Assembly: GCF_024648825.1 (NCBI RefSeq)
Contig: NZ_JANBBE010000003.1
Location: 62,001 to 126,000 of the forward strand
Source of the DNA: Lentzea californiensis
Lineage (GTDB): Bacteria > Actinomycetota > Actinomycetes > Mycobacteriales > Pseudonocardiaceae
Direction of reading: 5' to 3'
Length of the DNA: 64,000 nucleotides
In this document: positions 18,028 to 27,053 of the stretch, piece by piece
How the letters are laid out: each line of letters begins with the position of its first letter
Numbering within the stretch: the first letter of the stretch is position 1
Program-made: the position numbers and the translations under genes
Notes under the pieces: generated by a model
Database searches by the model: none
What the model saw: the letters and a program-made list of their open reading frames with translations, nothing else
Told to the model about the DNA's origin: nothing

Positions 18028-18858
18028 TCACAAGATCACCCGGCCGGTGATGCCGGTCACGGAGTTCCCGCCCACCCAGATCTCGCCGCCGTCCTGCGAG
18101 AGGTGCACCCGGCCCCGGCGGCCGAGCGCGGTGCCCTGGGCCGCGACGTAGCGCTGCCGGGCGATCCCCGCCGGGATGAGCCACTGCGCGATCGACGCGT
18201 TGAGGCTGCCCGTCACCGGATCTTCCTCGAACCGGCCGCCCTCGTTGATGAACGCCCGCACCTCGAACGCCGCCTCGCCACCGTCGGGGTGCGGCCCGAC
18301 CACCCCGATGCCCGTGAACTCACCGAACCGCTGGTAGTCGGGCCGCAACGCCAGCACGGCCGCGGCCGAGTGCAGCAGCACGGCGACCCACCCAGGCCCG
18401 TTGTCGGCCCACTGCGCACCGGCGATCTCCTCCGGTGTGATCGCCAGCGCCGCGGCGAGAGCCGAGTGGTCCTCGACCGGACCGCCGCGCAGCAGCGGTG
18501 GGGCGGCGAACGCCAGCCGCGAGCCGTCGCGGCGCACCTCCACCAGACCGGCACCGCATTCCTGCACCAGCCGGTCCGGGTCGCGCGGGGTGTTCCCGGC
18601 GGCCAGCCACGCGTGGGCCGATCCGAGCGTCGGGTGGCCCGCGAAAGGCAGCTCGCGGCTCACCGTGAAAATTCGTAGCCGATAGTCGGCGGCGGGGTTC
18701 TCCGGAGGGAGGAGGAACGTCGTCTCCGCGAGGTTCGTCCAGTTCGCGAACGCCGCCATCTGCTCGGTGGTGAGGCCTTCCGCGTCGTGCACGACCGCGA
18801 GCGCGTTGCCTTTGGTGAACTCGTCGGTGAACACGTCGACCTGGCTGAACGTCCGCAT
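18028..18858 (-). CDS. PhzF-family isomerase/epimerase-like protein
   Basis: 276 residues from ATG 18858. Diaminopimelate-epimerase-like fold in two halves: QVDVFTDEFTKGNALAVV, the active-site glutamate in NLAETTFLLPP, the PFAGHPTLGSAHAWL motif and EDPVTGSLNASIAQWL. In PhzF the conserved Glu and Asp act as acid/base in phenazine synthesis; most homologues outside phenazine clusters have unknown substrates, and no phenazine genes lie here. No ribosome site is seen, so the mRNA may be leaderless. Confidence 0.9.
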   Translation of the reverse strand: MRTFSQVDVFTDEFTKGNALAVVHDAEGLTTEQMAAFANWTNLAETTFLLPPENPAADYRLRIFTVSRELPFAGHPTLGSAHAWLAAGNTPRDPDRLVQECGAGLVEVRRDGSRLAFAAPPLLRGGPVEDHSALAAALAITPEEIAGAQWADNGPGWVAVLLHSAAAVLALRPDYQRFGEFTGIGVVGPHPDGGEAAFEVRAFINEGGRFEEDPVTGSLNASIAQWLIPAGIARQRYVAAQGTALGRRGRVHLSQDGGEIWVGGNSVTGITGRVIL

Positions 18859-18930
18859 ACGGTCAAGGTAGTGGTGTGGCCCGGAAGGTTGCCGGGGGAA
18901 TGTGCGGTCAGACGGGTGCATCGTGGTGTC

Positions 18931-18970
18931 GCCCCCACGTCCTCGTACGGTTGTACGGGGGCGTGGGGGC
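18931..18970 (+). repeat. Long perfect hairpin in divergent intergenic region
   Basis: Left arm GCCCCCACGTCCTCGTAC, loop GGTT, right arm GTACGGGGGCGTGGGGGC: 18 pairs including two G-U pairs only when read as plus-strand RNA. It lies between two divergent genes (PhzF start 18858, esterase start 19154), so it is not an ordinary gene-end terminator. It may be an upstream leader structure or the end of a small RNA. Confidence 0.6.
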
Positions 18971-19153
18971 GGCGCCGCGAGGTGCCCTGCTGAGCGTGCA
19001 TTCGCTCGCCAACGGGCCGGGTCGCACCACTAGTCAATGGTGCGTGTCGACGTCTGGTGAGTGCGCGAGGTGGTGGGCTCACACGTGGTGCCGTCCAGTT
19101 ACCGGCTCTTAACCTCGATCACATGTCCTGCCTGCAATGACGGAGGCGAACAC

Positions 19154-20383
19154 ATGCGATTGAGGAACGCGCTCGTGGCACTCGCGGCGGCCACAGGTCT
19201 GGCCGCGGCATCCCTGTCGATCTCGCTCGCGGCGGTTCCGCCGCCGCAGCCCGGCACGCTCACCAAGTACGACATCACCGGTACCTACGTCAGCGGCGTG
19301 TCGTCCGGCGGCTACCTCGCCAACCAGCTCCACGTCGCGTATTCGAGCGTCTTCCAGGGCGCGGGCATCTTCTCCGCCGGCGCCTACGACTGCGCGCAGA
19401 ACAACCTGAACACCGCGCTGTACGCGTGCATGGACACCTTCCAGGCGCGCAAGACGCCGGCCGAACTGGAGCAGCTGACCAGGAACCGGGCGGCGGCGGG
19501 CACTCTCGATCCGCCGCAGAACCTCTCGGGCGACCCGGTCTGGCTGTTCCACGGCAGCTCGGACAACACCGTCGCCCGTGTGGTGAACGACGATCTGGCC
19601 ACTTACTACCGCGACTTCGGCGCACGGGTCGCGTACAACAACACCACCGCGGCCGGGCACGCCTGGATCAGCCCGATCGGCCCGAACGCCTGCGGTGCCA
19701 CGGCTTCGCCGTACGTCAACAAGTGCGGGACCGACGTGGTCAGGGAGATGCTGGGACACCTGACCGGTCCGGTGAACGCGGCCGCCTCGACGTTGTCCGG
19801 CAAGCTCGTCCAGTTCGACCAGAACGCCTACGTGCCCGGCGGCAACGCGGCGTCGATCAGCATGGGACGCGAGGGTTTCGCCTACGTGCCACGGTCGTGC
19901 GAGACGGGGCCGTGCAAGCTGATGGTCACGCTCCACGGCTGCTACCAGTACTTCGGGCTGATCGGCAACGCGTTGATGGACAAGGCGTACCTCAACGAGT
20001 ACGCCGACACCAACAACATGATCGTGCTCTACCCGCAGGCCACCACGATGACCGGGAATCCGCGCGGCTGCTGGGACTGGTGGGGTTACCAGTCGCCGCA
20101 GTACGCGCTGAAGACCGGTCCGCAGATGACGGCCGTCATGAACATGGTCAAGGCCTTGAGCGCCGGAGGACCACCGCCCACCACAACGACCACGACCACC
20201 ACCACGCCGCCGACCTCTGACTGCGTCACCGCCAGCAACTACGCCCACACCGTCGCCGGTCGCGCCTACGTCACGCTGGGCCAGACCTACGCGCTGGGCT
20301 CCAACCAGTCGCTGGGGCTGTGGAACACCTTCACCACCAGCACCGTCCGGCAGACCTCGCCGAACCACTGGGTGAAGTGCTGA
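19154..20383 (+). CDS. Secreted PHB depolymerase-like esterase
   Basis: 409 residues; ATG 19154 follows GGAGG. A Sec signal (about 1-27) is followed by an extracellular PHA-depolymerase/feruloyl-esterase-type domain with nucleophile motif GVSSGGYLANQLH (about 50-62), GAGIFSAG, VWLFHGSSDNTV and GHAW for the acid and histidine. A Thr-rich linker (nine threonines after PPP) separates a C-terminal module of about 55 residues with a cysteine pair that resembles the end domain of other secreted PHB depolymerases (NYAHTVAGRAYVTLG). Cleaves polyester or aryl ester outside the cell; the exact substrate is uncertain. Confidence 0.85.
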   Translation: MRLRNALVALAAATGLAAASLSISLAAVPPPQPGTLTKYDITGTYVSGVSSGGYLANQLHVAYSSVFQGAGIFSAGAYDCAQNNLNTALYACMDTFQARKTPAELEQLTRNRAAAGTLDPPQNLSGDPVWLFHGSSDNTVARVVNDDLATYYRDFGARVAYNNTTAAGHAWISPIGPNACGATASPYVNKCGTDVVREMLGHLTGPVNAAASTLSGKLVQFDQNAYVPGGNAASISMGREGFAYVPRSCETGPCKLMVTLHGCYQYFGLIGNALMDKAYLNEYADTNNMIVLYPQATTMTGNPRGCWDWWGYQSPQYALKTGPQMTAVMNMVKALSAGGPPPTTTTTTTTTPPTSDCVTASNYAHTVAGRAYVTLGQTYALGSNQSLGLWNTFTTSTVRQTSPNHWVKC

Positions 20384-20394
20384 CCGGCTGAGCT

Positions 20395-20424
20395 CCGGGG
20401 TGGCGGCGAGCACCGCCACCCCGG
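20395..20424. terminator. Bidirectional terminator hairpin
   Basis: CCGGGGTGGCGG, loop CGAGCA, CCGCCACCCCGG: a perfect 12-bp stem in the 46-base space between the convergent esterase (ends 20383) and GH114 (ends 20430) genes. Confidence 0.85.
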
Positions 20425-20429
20425 ACCCG

Positions 20430-21278
20430 TCAGCAGTGGTCGAACGCGTACCCGGACTGGCCCGGCCCGACGAGGTAGCGGTCGCGCAACGTCGTGGTGG
20501 CAGGGGTGTCCGGGTCGTTGCACACGTCCTCGAACGTGCCGCGCAGGTCATCGGTGTACTCGACGTCCATCACGTGCTCGAGGTATACGTCCGAATAGGA
20601 CGAACACTCCTCCCACCGGTGGCACTCCTCGGAGACCGCGAAGTCGAACCCGACTTCGGAGCGTCCGCGGGCCGCCTGTTCGGCGGAGTTCTTCTGGCCG
20701 ATCGCGAGGCCCTTGGCGTGCGAGCGGTCGGCGAGCAGCTTCGCGTAGGCGAGGTTGTTGTTCACGCTCAGCTTGCCGCGGGAGCGCAGGTAGGAGTCGA
20801 GGTTGTCCACCTCGACGGCCTTGAAGCCCTTGGCGGCGCACTGGTCGATGGTGCGGCCGATGATCGAGGCGAGCTCGGTGCGCTTCGCCGCGGTCGACGT
20901 GTCGAGCAGGAACTCGTCCGGCCAGTTCGGGTCGATGATCGGCCTGCCGGACGAGTCCTTGAGCACCAGGTGGCCGCGCTGGTTCAGCCAGACGTCGCGG
21001 TCCCCGGGCTGGGACTGGAACCCGTTGACGTAACAGATGTTGTAGACACCGGCGGCGGGCGAGGCGGTGCTGTCGCGGGTCACCAGGTTCACGCCCTGTG
21101 GCGGCGTGTACGCGGCACCGAGCTGGTAGTCGAGCACCGCGCCGACCGGGGGCAGTTCGATGGCCGCCGCCGAGATGCCGTCGGCCTGACTGGACGAGGC
21201 CAGTGGCCCGGCGACGCAGGCCGCGAGGGCGAGTGCGGCGAGGGCGGTCCCGGTGAGGGCGCGCGCAGGGGAGGTCAT
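20430..21278 (-). CDS. Secreted GH114 endo-alpha-1,4-polygalactosaminidase-like enzyme
   Basis: 282 residues from ATG 21278 with AAGGAGT upstream. Signal peptide with a possible lipobox (ALALAACVAG). The rest is a GH114 TIM barrel: AVLDYQLGAAYTPPQGV, YNICYVNGFQSQPGD, WPDEFLLDT, KGFKAVEVDNLDSY and VAVSEECHRW-type segments (here FAVSEECHRWEEC). GH114 enzymes cut alpha-1,4-linked galactosamine in bacterial polygalactosamine and in the deacetylated parts of fungal galactosaminogalactan. It is divergent from a sugar importer and amino-sugar catabolic genes, which supports this substrate. Confidence 0.85.
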   Translation of the reverse strand: MTSPARALTGTALAALALAACVAGPLASSSQADGISAAAIELPPVGAVLDYQLGAAYTPPQGVNLVTRDSTASPAAGVYNICYVNGFQSQPGDRDVWLNQRGHLVLKDSSGRPIIDPNWPDEFLLDTSTAAKRTELASIIGRTIDQCAAKGFKAVEVDNLDSYLRSRGKLSVNNNLAYAKLLADRSHAKGLAIGQKNSAEQAARGRSEVGFDFAVSEECHRWEECSSYSDVYLEHVMDVEYTDDLRGTFEDVCNDPDTPATTTLRDRYLVGPGQSGYAFDHC

Positions 21279-21293
21279 AAGCGCCTGACTCCT

Positions 21294-21401
21294 TGATCGC
21301 TCACGAAAGGTGATTGGGTCTGAGCGATTGTAGCGAGAACAGGCACTGAAGGCCAGAAAGCAATCTCATCCGGTCAGAATGCTTGCTTGTTTGAGCGATT
21401 T
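21294..21401. promoter_or_regulatory. Three TGAGCGAT repeats in the GH114/importer divergent promoter
   Basis: TGAGCGAT occurs inverted (TGATCGCTCA, 21294-21303), direct at 21321-21330 and direct at 21392-21401. Copies 1 and 2 form an 8-bp inverted repeat with a 17-base spacer; copy 3 lies close to the importer promoter. Likely operator of the locus, perhaps for the DeoR regulator at 29320. Confidence 0.5.
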
Positions 21402-21451
21402 CCGCTTAGGGTCCCCCACCACAGAGCCGCCCCCACCCCTGAGGAGTCGAC

Positions 21452-22719
21452 ATGGCACACGGCAGAGGGCTGAGTCGCCGGACGGTGCTGACGATGGGCG
21501 CCGCACTGGTCATGACGGCGGCCTGCGGAACGGGTTCCGGCGGCGACGGCAAGGTGAAGGTGTGGCACGGCTACACCGACAAGGAGGCCGCGGCGTTCGA
21601 CAAGCTCGCCGCGCGCTGGAACACCACGCACCCCGACCTGCAGGTCGAGCTGGTCTTCAACGGCGGCAACGACAACGCGCTGCAGAAGACGCTGGCGTCG
21701 TTCGCTTCGGGCAACCCGCCGGAGGTCGCCTACCAGTACGGCTCCTCGATCACCGGGCTCACCGGCCGCCCGCAGACCCAGGACCTCACCGACCTGCTGC
21801 GCGGCGACGCGGCGTTCGACTGGGACGACCTCTTCCCGGCGGGCTGCGAGGCCGCGACCGTCGACGGCAAGGTCTACGGCGTCCCCGCGCTCGTCGACAA
21901 CCTTTCGCTCGTCTACAACAAGAAGCTGTTCGACGAGGCCGGGATCGCGCACCCCACCGAGACCTGGACGTGGGACGACTTTCGGTCCGCGGCGCGGAAG
22001 CTCAGCGGTGACGGCCGGTTCGGCTGGGCCTACGTCAACGACGGCACCGAGGACACGGTGTGGCGGTTCCTCGCGCTGCTGTGGCAGGCCGGTGGCGACC
22101 TGCTGTCCGCGGACGGCAAGAAGGCCGCGTTCGCCTCGGACGCCGGCACGCAGGCCATGCAGCTGTTGCGCGACATGGCCGTCACGGACAAGTCGGTGTA
22201 CCTGGACGCGGGCGACCAGCAGTACCTCAACCTCTTCAACTCCGGCCGGATCGGGATGCTCTGGACCGGGCCGTGGGACCTCGGCTCGATCAACGAGGAC
22301 GTGTCGTACGGCGTGCAGGTCCTGCCGGGCAAGGTCACCCACGCGACGATCGCGGGCCCGGACACCTTCGTCGTGTTCGGTGAGAACGGCCGCACGAACG
22401 CCCTGCCGTTCCTGAAGTGGCTGCTCTCCGCGGAGATCCACCTCGAGTTCGCGATGGAGACCGGCCCCTGCCGATCCGGCAGTCCGAGGTGGATCTCTCC
22501 GGCTATGCCGAGTTCGAGGCCAAGTACCCCGGCACCAAGGTGTTCGTCGACAACCTCGCGAAGAACGTCACGAAGTCCCGGCCGAACATCCCGCAGTACC
22601 CGAAGATCTCGCAGGTGCTCGGCACCGCCGTGCAGTCGGTCCTGCTCGGCCAGGCCGAACCGCGGGCCGCGCTCGACCAGGCCCGCGGCGAGGTCGACCA
22701 GGCGCTGGCGGGCTCATGA
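21452..22719 (+). pseudogene. ABC sugar-binding lipoprotein gene with a frameshift
   Basis: An extracellular solute-binding protein (family 1) of about 422 residues. The signal has a lipobox (MTAACG) after SRRTVLTMG; WHGYTDKEAAAFDKLAARWN, YGVPALVDNLSLVYNKKLF and GRIGMLWTGPWD are typical of MalE-like proteins. At about 22465-22470 the frame changes: GGCCCCTGCCG should be GGCCCCCTGCCG to read TGPLPIRQSEV, so one C is missing in a C-run. The C-terminal 85 residues continue in the other frame to the stop at 22719, overlapping the permease start (ATGA). It is either an inactivated gene or a sequencing error; all else in the operon is intact. Confidence 0.85.
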
Positions 22720-23603
22720 CGCTCGACCGGCGCAGACTCGCCGACCACGCGGCCGGGTGGGGGTTCGCCGCCCCCGCCGTGGTGCTGATCGGGGTGTTCG
22801 GGCTCGTCCCCGTCGTGTGGTCGTTCGTGCTCTCCTTCCAGCACACCGATCTCACCTCGCCCGGCACGTTCGCGGGTGGCGACAACTACGCGAAGCTCGT
22901 CGCCGACCCGCTGTTCTGGGACGCCGCCCGCCGCACGATCGTCTACGTGGCGCTGTTCGTGCCGGTCACGCTCGCGCTCGCGTTGCCGATCGCGGTGATG
23001 CTCAACCAGGCGATCCGCGGCGTCGTGCTGTACCGGCTCGCCGTGTCCGTGCCGCTGGTGACCTCGACGGTCGCGACCGGCATCATGTTCAGCTGGCTGG
23101 CGAACCCGCAGTTCGGGCTGGTCAACGCGGCGCTGGACGCCGCGGGCCTGCCGAAGCAGGGCTTCTTCTCCGATCCGGGCCAGGCGTTGTTCGCCGTGGT
23201 GGCGATGACGGTGTGGGGCTGGCTCGGGTTCGCGGTCATCATCTACCTGGCGGCGCTGCAGAACGTGCCGAAGGACCTGATCGAGGCGTCCTCCCTGGAC
23301 GGCTGCGGCCGCGTGCGGTCGTTCTGGCACGTCGAGCTGCCGCTGGTGTCACCCGCCACCGGCTTCCTGCTGGTGTGGCTCACGATCAACGGCCTGCAGC
23401 TCTTCGACGCCGTGTACGTGACGACCAAGGGCGGGCCGCTGCGCGCGACCACCGTGCTCGTCTACCACCTCTACAACGAGGCCTTCGTGAGCTTCGACGG
23501 CGGTTACGCGGCGGCCATCGGCTGCGCGGTGTTCCTGCTGATCGCCGCCTTCACCCTCCTGCAGCTGCGATTCAACCGCCGGTCCCACTACGAGGTTCGA
23601 TGA
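22716..23603 (+). CDS. Carbohydrate ABC transporter permease (MalF type)
   Basis: 295 residues, six helices. The cytoplasmic EAA loop EASSLDGCGRVRSFWHVELPLVSP (about 190-213) contacts the ATPase. ATG 22716 overlaps the binding-protein stop and the end overlaps the second permease (ATGA both times). No ATPase gene is in the locus; such importers commonly share the MsiK ATPase encoded elsewhere in actinobacteria. Likely imports oligosaccharides released by the neighbouring GH114. Confidence 0.9.
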   Translation: MTLDRRRLADHAAGWGFAAPAVVLIGVFGLVPVVWSFVLSFQHTDLTSPGTFAGGDNYAKLVADPLFWDAARRTIVYVALFVPVTLALALPIAVMLNQAIRGVVLYRLAVSVPLVTSTVATGIMFSWLANPQFGLVNAALDAAGLPKQGFFSDPGQALFAVVAMTVWGWLGFAVIIYLAALQNVPKDLIEASSLDGCGRVRSFWHVELPLVSPATGFLLVWLTINGLQLFDAVYVTTKGGPLRATTVLVYHLYNEAFVSFDGGYAAAIGCAVFLLIAAFTLLQLRFNRRSHYEVR

Positions 23604-24406
23604 GAAGGCCCAGCGCACTGCACCTGGTCCTGCTGCCGCTCTCGGCGCTGATGGTCACGCCGCTGGTCTGGATGCTGCTGGTGTCGGTGTCCACCCAGGA
23701 GGAGTCGAGGCGGTTCCCTCCAGGCCTGCCGAGCGGGATCGAGTGGGAGAACTACCTCGCGGCGATGCGGGACGCGCCACTGGGTTCGTGGCTGGTCAAC
23801 AGCTTCGTCGTCTCCATCGTCTGCGTGGCCGGCAACCTGCTGCTCTGCTCACTGGCGGGGTACGCCTTCGCGCGCATCCCGTTCTTCGGCGGCAGGGTCG
23901 CGTTCTTCCTGATGCTGGCGACGCTGATGGTGCCGTTCCAGATCGTCATGCTGCCGTTGCTGATCATGATGCGGGAGCTGGGGCTGGTCGACACGCTCGG
24001 TGCGCTGATCGCGCCGAACCTGGCCACCGCGTTCGGCGTGTTCCTGATGCGGCAGTTCTTCACCACGCTGCCCCGCGAGCTGGAGGAGGCCGCGCGGATC
24101 GACGGCGCGGGCAGGCTGCGGACGCTGCTGCAGGTGCTGCTGCCGTTGATGCGGCCCACCCTCGCGACCCTCGCGGTGCTCACGTTCCTGCAGACCTGGA
24201 ACGACTTCCTGTGGCCGCTCATCGTCGTGCAGAGCCCGGGCACCATGACCGTCCAACTGGGACTGCAGAGCTTCCAGGGCGCGCACACCACGAACTGGCC
24301 GAAGCTCATGGCCGGCACGGTGCTCAGCCAGCTGCCCGTCCTGCTCGTCTTCTTCTTCGCCCAGCGGTTCTTCGTGCGGTCGGTGGCCGCAGCGGGCATC
24401 AAGTGA
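23600..24406 (+). CDS. Carbohydrate ABC transporter permease (MalG type)
   Basis: 268 residues, six helices, EAA loop ELEEAARIDGAGRLRTLLQVLLPLMRP. WENYLAAMRDAPLGSWLVNSFVVS and the ending LVFFFAQRFFVRSVAAAGIK are standard for the MalG group. ATG 23600 overlaps the stop of the preceding permease. It ends 23 bases before the SIS gene in the same operon. Confidence 0.9.
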   Translation: MRRPSALHLVLLPLSALMVTPLVWMLLVSVSTQEESRRFPPGLPSGIEWENYLAAMRDAPLGSWLVNSFVVSIVCVAGNLLLCSLAGYAFARIPFFGGRVAFFLMLATLMVPFQIVMLPLLIMMRELGLVDTLGALIAPNLATAFGVFLMRQFFTTLPRELEEAARIDGAGRLRTLLQVLLPLMRPTLATLAVLTFLQTWNDFLWPLIVVQSPGTMTVQLGLQSFQGAHTTNWPKLMAGTVLSQLPVLLVFFFAQRFFVRSVAAAGIK

Positions 24407-24429
24407 CTGAACAACCAAAGGAATCCGCC

Positions 24430-25341
24430 ATGCACAGCACCTCCGCCGCGCAGCTGCACACCACGGCCGAGATCGCGTCCCAGCCGGCCTGCTGGCGCCG
24501 GGCGATCGCCCTCGCCGCCGAACCCGGTGTGGTGGCCGCCCTTCCCGCGCCCGGCGAACGCGTCGCGGTCGTCGGCTGCGGCACGTCGTGGTTCATGGCC
24601 CAGGCCTACGCCCGGCTGCGCGAGGACGCGGGGCTGGGGGAGACCGACGCGTTCGCCGCCTCCGAGTTCCCGTTCGGCCGCACCTACGACCGGGTCGTCG
24701 CGCTGACCCGCTCGGGCACCACCACGGAGGTGATCGACGTGCTGCGGCGGCTGAACGTGCCGACGACGGCCATCGTCGGCACCCCCGGCACACCGGTGAC
24801 CGAACTGGCCGATCATGTCGTCGCGCTGGAGTTCGCCGACGAGCGCTCGGTCGTGCAGACGCGGTTCGCCACCACCGCACTCGTGCTGCTGCGCGCTCAT
24901 CTGGGCGAACGGCTCGACCGCGCGGTCCTCGACGCGGAGCAGGCACTGGCCGAGCCGCTGGGCGCGGACCTGGTGGAACGCAACCAGTTCACGTTCCTCG
25001 GCGGCGCGCCCTGGACGACCGGTCTCGCCGCCGAAGCGGCGCTCAAGATGCGTGAGGCATCGCTGAGCTGGGCCGAGTCCTACCCGGCCGCCGAGTACCG
25101 GCACGGGCCGATCGCCATCACCGACGAGGGCTCGCTGGTCTGGGTGCTCGGCACCCCTCCCGAGGGCCTCGGCCTCGACGTCGCCGGGGCGGGCGGCCGG
25201 TGGATCGCCCGCGACCGCGACCCGCTCGCCGAACTCGTCGCGGTGCACCGGCTCGCCGTGGAGGTGGCACTGCTGCGCGGACTCACGCCCGACACCCCGC
25301 GCAACCTCACCCGGTCGGTGATCCTGAACGGCACGCCGTGA
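24430..25341 (+). CDS. agaS: SIS-domain sugar isomerase/deaminase (AgaS-like)
   Basis: 303 residues; ATG 24430 follows AAAGGAAT. Two SIS domains like the isomerase half of GlmS: VVGCGTSWFMAQAYARL, LTRSGTTTEVIDVLRRL, GTPGTPVTELADHVV, then FLGGAPWTTGLAAEAALKMREAS and AEYRHGPIAI with the catalytic-loop His. AgaS proteins convert galactosamine 6-phosphate to tagatose 6-phosphate plus ammonia. The next two genes encode exactly the following steps (kinase, aldolase), so this reading is favoured over a glucosamine or fructosamine role. Confidence 0.8.
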   Translation: MHSTSAAQLHTTAEIASQPACWRRAIALAAEPGVVAALPAPGERVAVVGCGTSWFMAQAYARLREDAGLGETDAFAASEFPFGRTYDRVVALTRSGTTTEVIDVLRRLNVPTTAIVGTPGTPVTELADHVVALEFADERSVVQTRFATTALVLLRAHLGERLDRAVLDAEQALAEPLGADLVERNQFTFLGGAPWTTGLAAEAALKMREASLSWAESYPAAEYRHGPIAITDEGSLVWVLGTPPEGLGLDVAGAGGRWIARDRDPLAELVAVHRLAVEVALLRGLTPDTPRNLTRSVILNGTP

Positions 25342-26225
25342 GGGCGTTGACCGTCACGCTCAACGCGGCGCTCGACGTCACCTACCGCGTCGCCGCGCTC
25401 GTGCCGGGCGACACCCATCGCGTCTCCGACGTGGCCGTGCGCGCGGGTGGCAAGGGCGTCAACGTGGCCCGGATGCTGCGCACTCTCGGCGTCCCGGTGG
25501 TCGCCACCGGGCTCGTGGGCGGGGCGGCGGGTGCCGCGTTGCGGGAGGACCTGAGCCGATCCGACGTGCCGCACGCGATGTTCGCGATCGCGGGAGAGAC
25601 CCGGCGCACGGTCACCGTCGTGACCGGCTCCGGCCAGGCGACGCTCTTCGCCGAACCGGGACCGGTCGTCACGCCCGAGGAGTGGTCGGGATTCCTCGGT
25701 CGCTACTCGGAACTCGTCGCGAACGCCGACGTGGTGGTGCTGTCCGGCTCACTGCCGCAAGGGCTCCCGGACGACGCCTACGCGACGCTCGTGCGCGCCG
25801 CACCCGTGCCGGTGGTGCTGGACGCCGGCGGACCGGCGCTGGCCCTCGGAGCCGCCGCCGGGCCCGCCGTCATCACCCCGAACCGCGGCGAGCTCGCGGC
25901 AGCGTCCGAAGTGGACGATCCACTCGCTCTCGGTGCCACGGCGGCTTTGGTGTCCGACGGTGCGCGCGGAATGACCGCTCACACCGCCGATGGCGTGTGG
26001 GCGGCGGCTCCGCCGGAGGTGATCAGCGGAAACCCGACGGGTGCCGGTGACGCCGCCGTGGCCGCGCTGGTCGCCGGCTGGGACCTGCCGTGGCCGGAAC
26101 GCCTCGCCGCGGCGGTGGCGTTGTCCGCCGCGGCGGTGCGCGCCCCGCTCGCCGGCGACTTCGACCGCGCCTTCTACGACCAGCACCGGGCGGACGTCAC
26201 GCCCAGACCAGTTCCAGAGGACTAG
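25338..26225 (+). CDS. PfkB-type tagatose-6-phosphate / 1-phosphofructokinase
   Basis: 295 residues from GTG 25338 (GTGA overlap with the SIS stop). LacC/FruK subfamily: LTVTLNAALDVTY at the start, AGGKGVNVARMLRTLGV, LSGSLPQGLPDDAY, ITPNRGEL and the anion-hole motif NPTGAGDAAVAAL with catalytic Asp. Phosphorylates tagatose 6-phosphate (or fructose 1-phosphate) at the free terminal hydroxyl with ATP. Placed between an AgaS-like gene and a class II aldolase gene, so tagatose 6-phosphate is the likely substrate. Confidence 0.85.
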   Translation: MRALTVTLNAALDVTYRVAALVPGDTHRVSDVAVRAGGKGVNVARMLRTLGVPVVATGLVGGAAGAALREDLSRSDVPHAMFAIAGETRRTVTVVTGSGQATLFAEPGPVVTPEEWSGFLGRYSELVANADVVVLSGSLPQGLPDDAYATLVRAAPVPVVLDAGGPALALGAAAGPAVITPNRGELAAASEVDDPLALGATAALVSDGARGMTAHTADGVWAAAPPEVISGNPTGAGDAAVAALVAGWDLPWPERLAAAVALSAAAVRAPLAGDFDRAFYDQHRADVTPRPVPED

Positions 26226-26228
26226 AAC

Positions 26229-27050
26229 ATGCCCTTGGGGAAGCTTCGCGAGATGATCGGCGGACCCGCGCCGGTGCCCGCGTTCAACGTGATCCAGGTC
26301 GAGCACGCCGAGGCGATCGCCGCCGCGGCCGAGGAGACCGGAAGACCCGTCGTGTTGCAGATCAGCCAGAACGCCGTGCGCTACCACGGTTCTCTGCGCC
26401 CGATCGGTGCCGCCGCGCTCTCCGTCGCCGCCGCGGCGACCGTGCCGATCGCGGTGCACCTCGACCACGCCACCTCGGAGGAGCTCGTGCGGGAGGCCGT
26501 CGAGCTCGGGTTCGGGTCGGTGATGTTCGACGCCTCCGCGTTGCCGCACGACGAGAACGTGGCCCGCACGGCGGAGGTCGTGCGCTGGTGTCACGAGGCC
26601 GGCGTCGGCGTCGAGGCGGAACTCGGTGAGATCGGCGGGAAGGACGGCGTGCACGCGCCGGGTGCGCGCACCGACCCGGACGAGGCCGCCGCGTACGTGG
26701 AGGCGACCGCGGTGGACTTCCTCGCCGTCGCCGTGGGCTCCTCGCACGCGATGCTGAGCCGCGACGCCCAGCTGGACTTCGAGCTGATCGCGTTGCTGCA
26801 CAAGGCGGTGCCGGTGCCGCTGGTGCTGCACGGGTCGTCCGGTGTCGCCGACGAGAACCTCGCGGCGGCCGTGCGGGCGGGGATGTGGAAGATCAATATC
26901 GCCACGCAGCTCAACAAGCACTTCACCGCCAGCGTGCGGACCGCCCTCGACGACGACCCCGCTCTCGTCGACCCCCGGCGCTACCTCGGCGCCGGACGTG
27001 AGGCCGTGTCCGCCGAGGTCGCCCGGCTCATCCGCGTACTGAAAGGCTGA
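26229..27050 (+). CDS. Class II tagatose/fructose-bisphosphate aldolase
   Basis: 273 residues. Zinc-type aldolase: AFNVIQVEHAEAI, the catalytic and metal residues in HLDHATSEEL and VEAELGEIGGKDGV, LAVAVGSSHA, LHGSSGVADENL and WKINIATQLN. Size and sequence suit the KbaY/GatY group that splits tagatose 1,6-bisphosphate into glyceraldehyde 3-phosphate and glycerone phosphate. It starts three bases after the kinase stop. Confidence 0.88.
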   Translation: MPLGKLREMIGGPAPVPAFNVIQVEHAEAIAAAAEETGRPVVLQISQNAVRYHGSLRPIGAAALSVAAAATVPIAVHLDHATSEELVREAVELGFGSVMFDASALPHDENVARTAEVVRWCHEAGVGVEAELGEIGGKDGVHAPGARTDPDEAAAYVEATAVDFLAVAVGSSHAMLSRDAQLDFELIALLHKAVPVPLVLHGSSGVADENLAAAVRAGMWKINIATQLNKHFTASVRTALDDDPALVDPRRYLGAGREAVSAEVARLIRVLKG

Positions 27051-27053
27051 TCC

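Noticed and set aside
18028-18858. Phenazine biosynthesis cluster
   Set aside because: Only a PhzF-like gene is present; no phzA-G partners are near, and most PhzF homologues are not in phenazine pathways.
21452-24406. A 984-codon open frame spanning binding protein and second permease
   Set aside because: It arises because the one-base loss in the binding-protein gene shifts into a frame that happens to be open through the first permease and rejoins the second permease's frame. The separate genes with ATGA overlaps are the real units.
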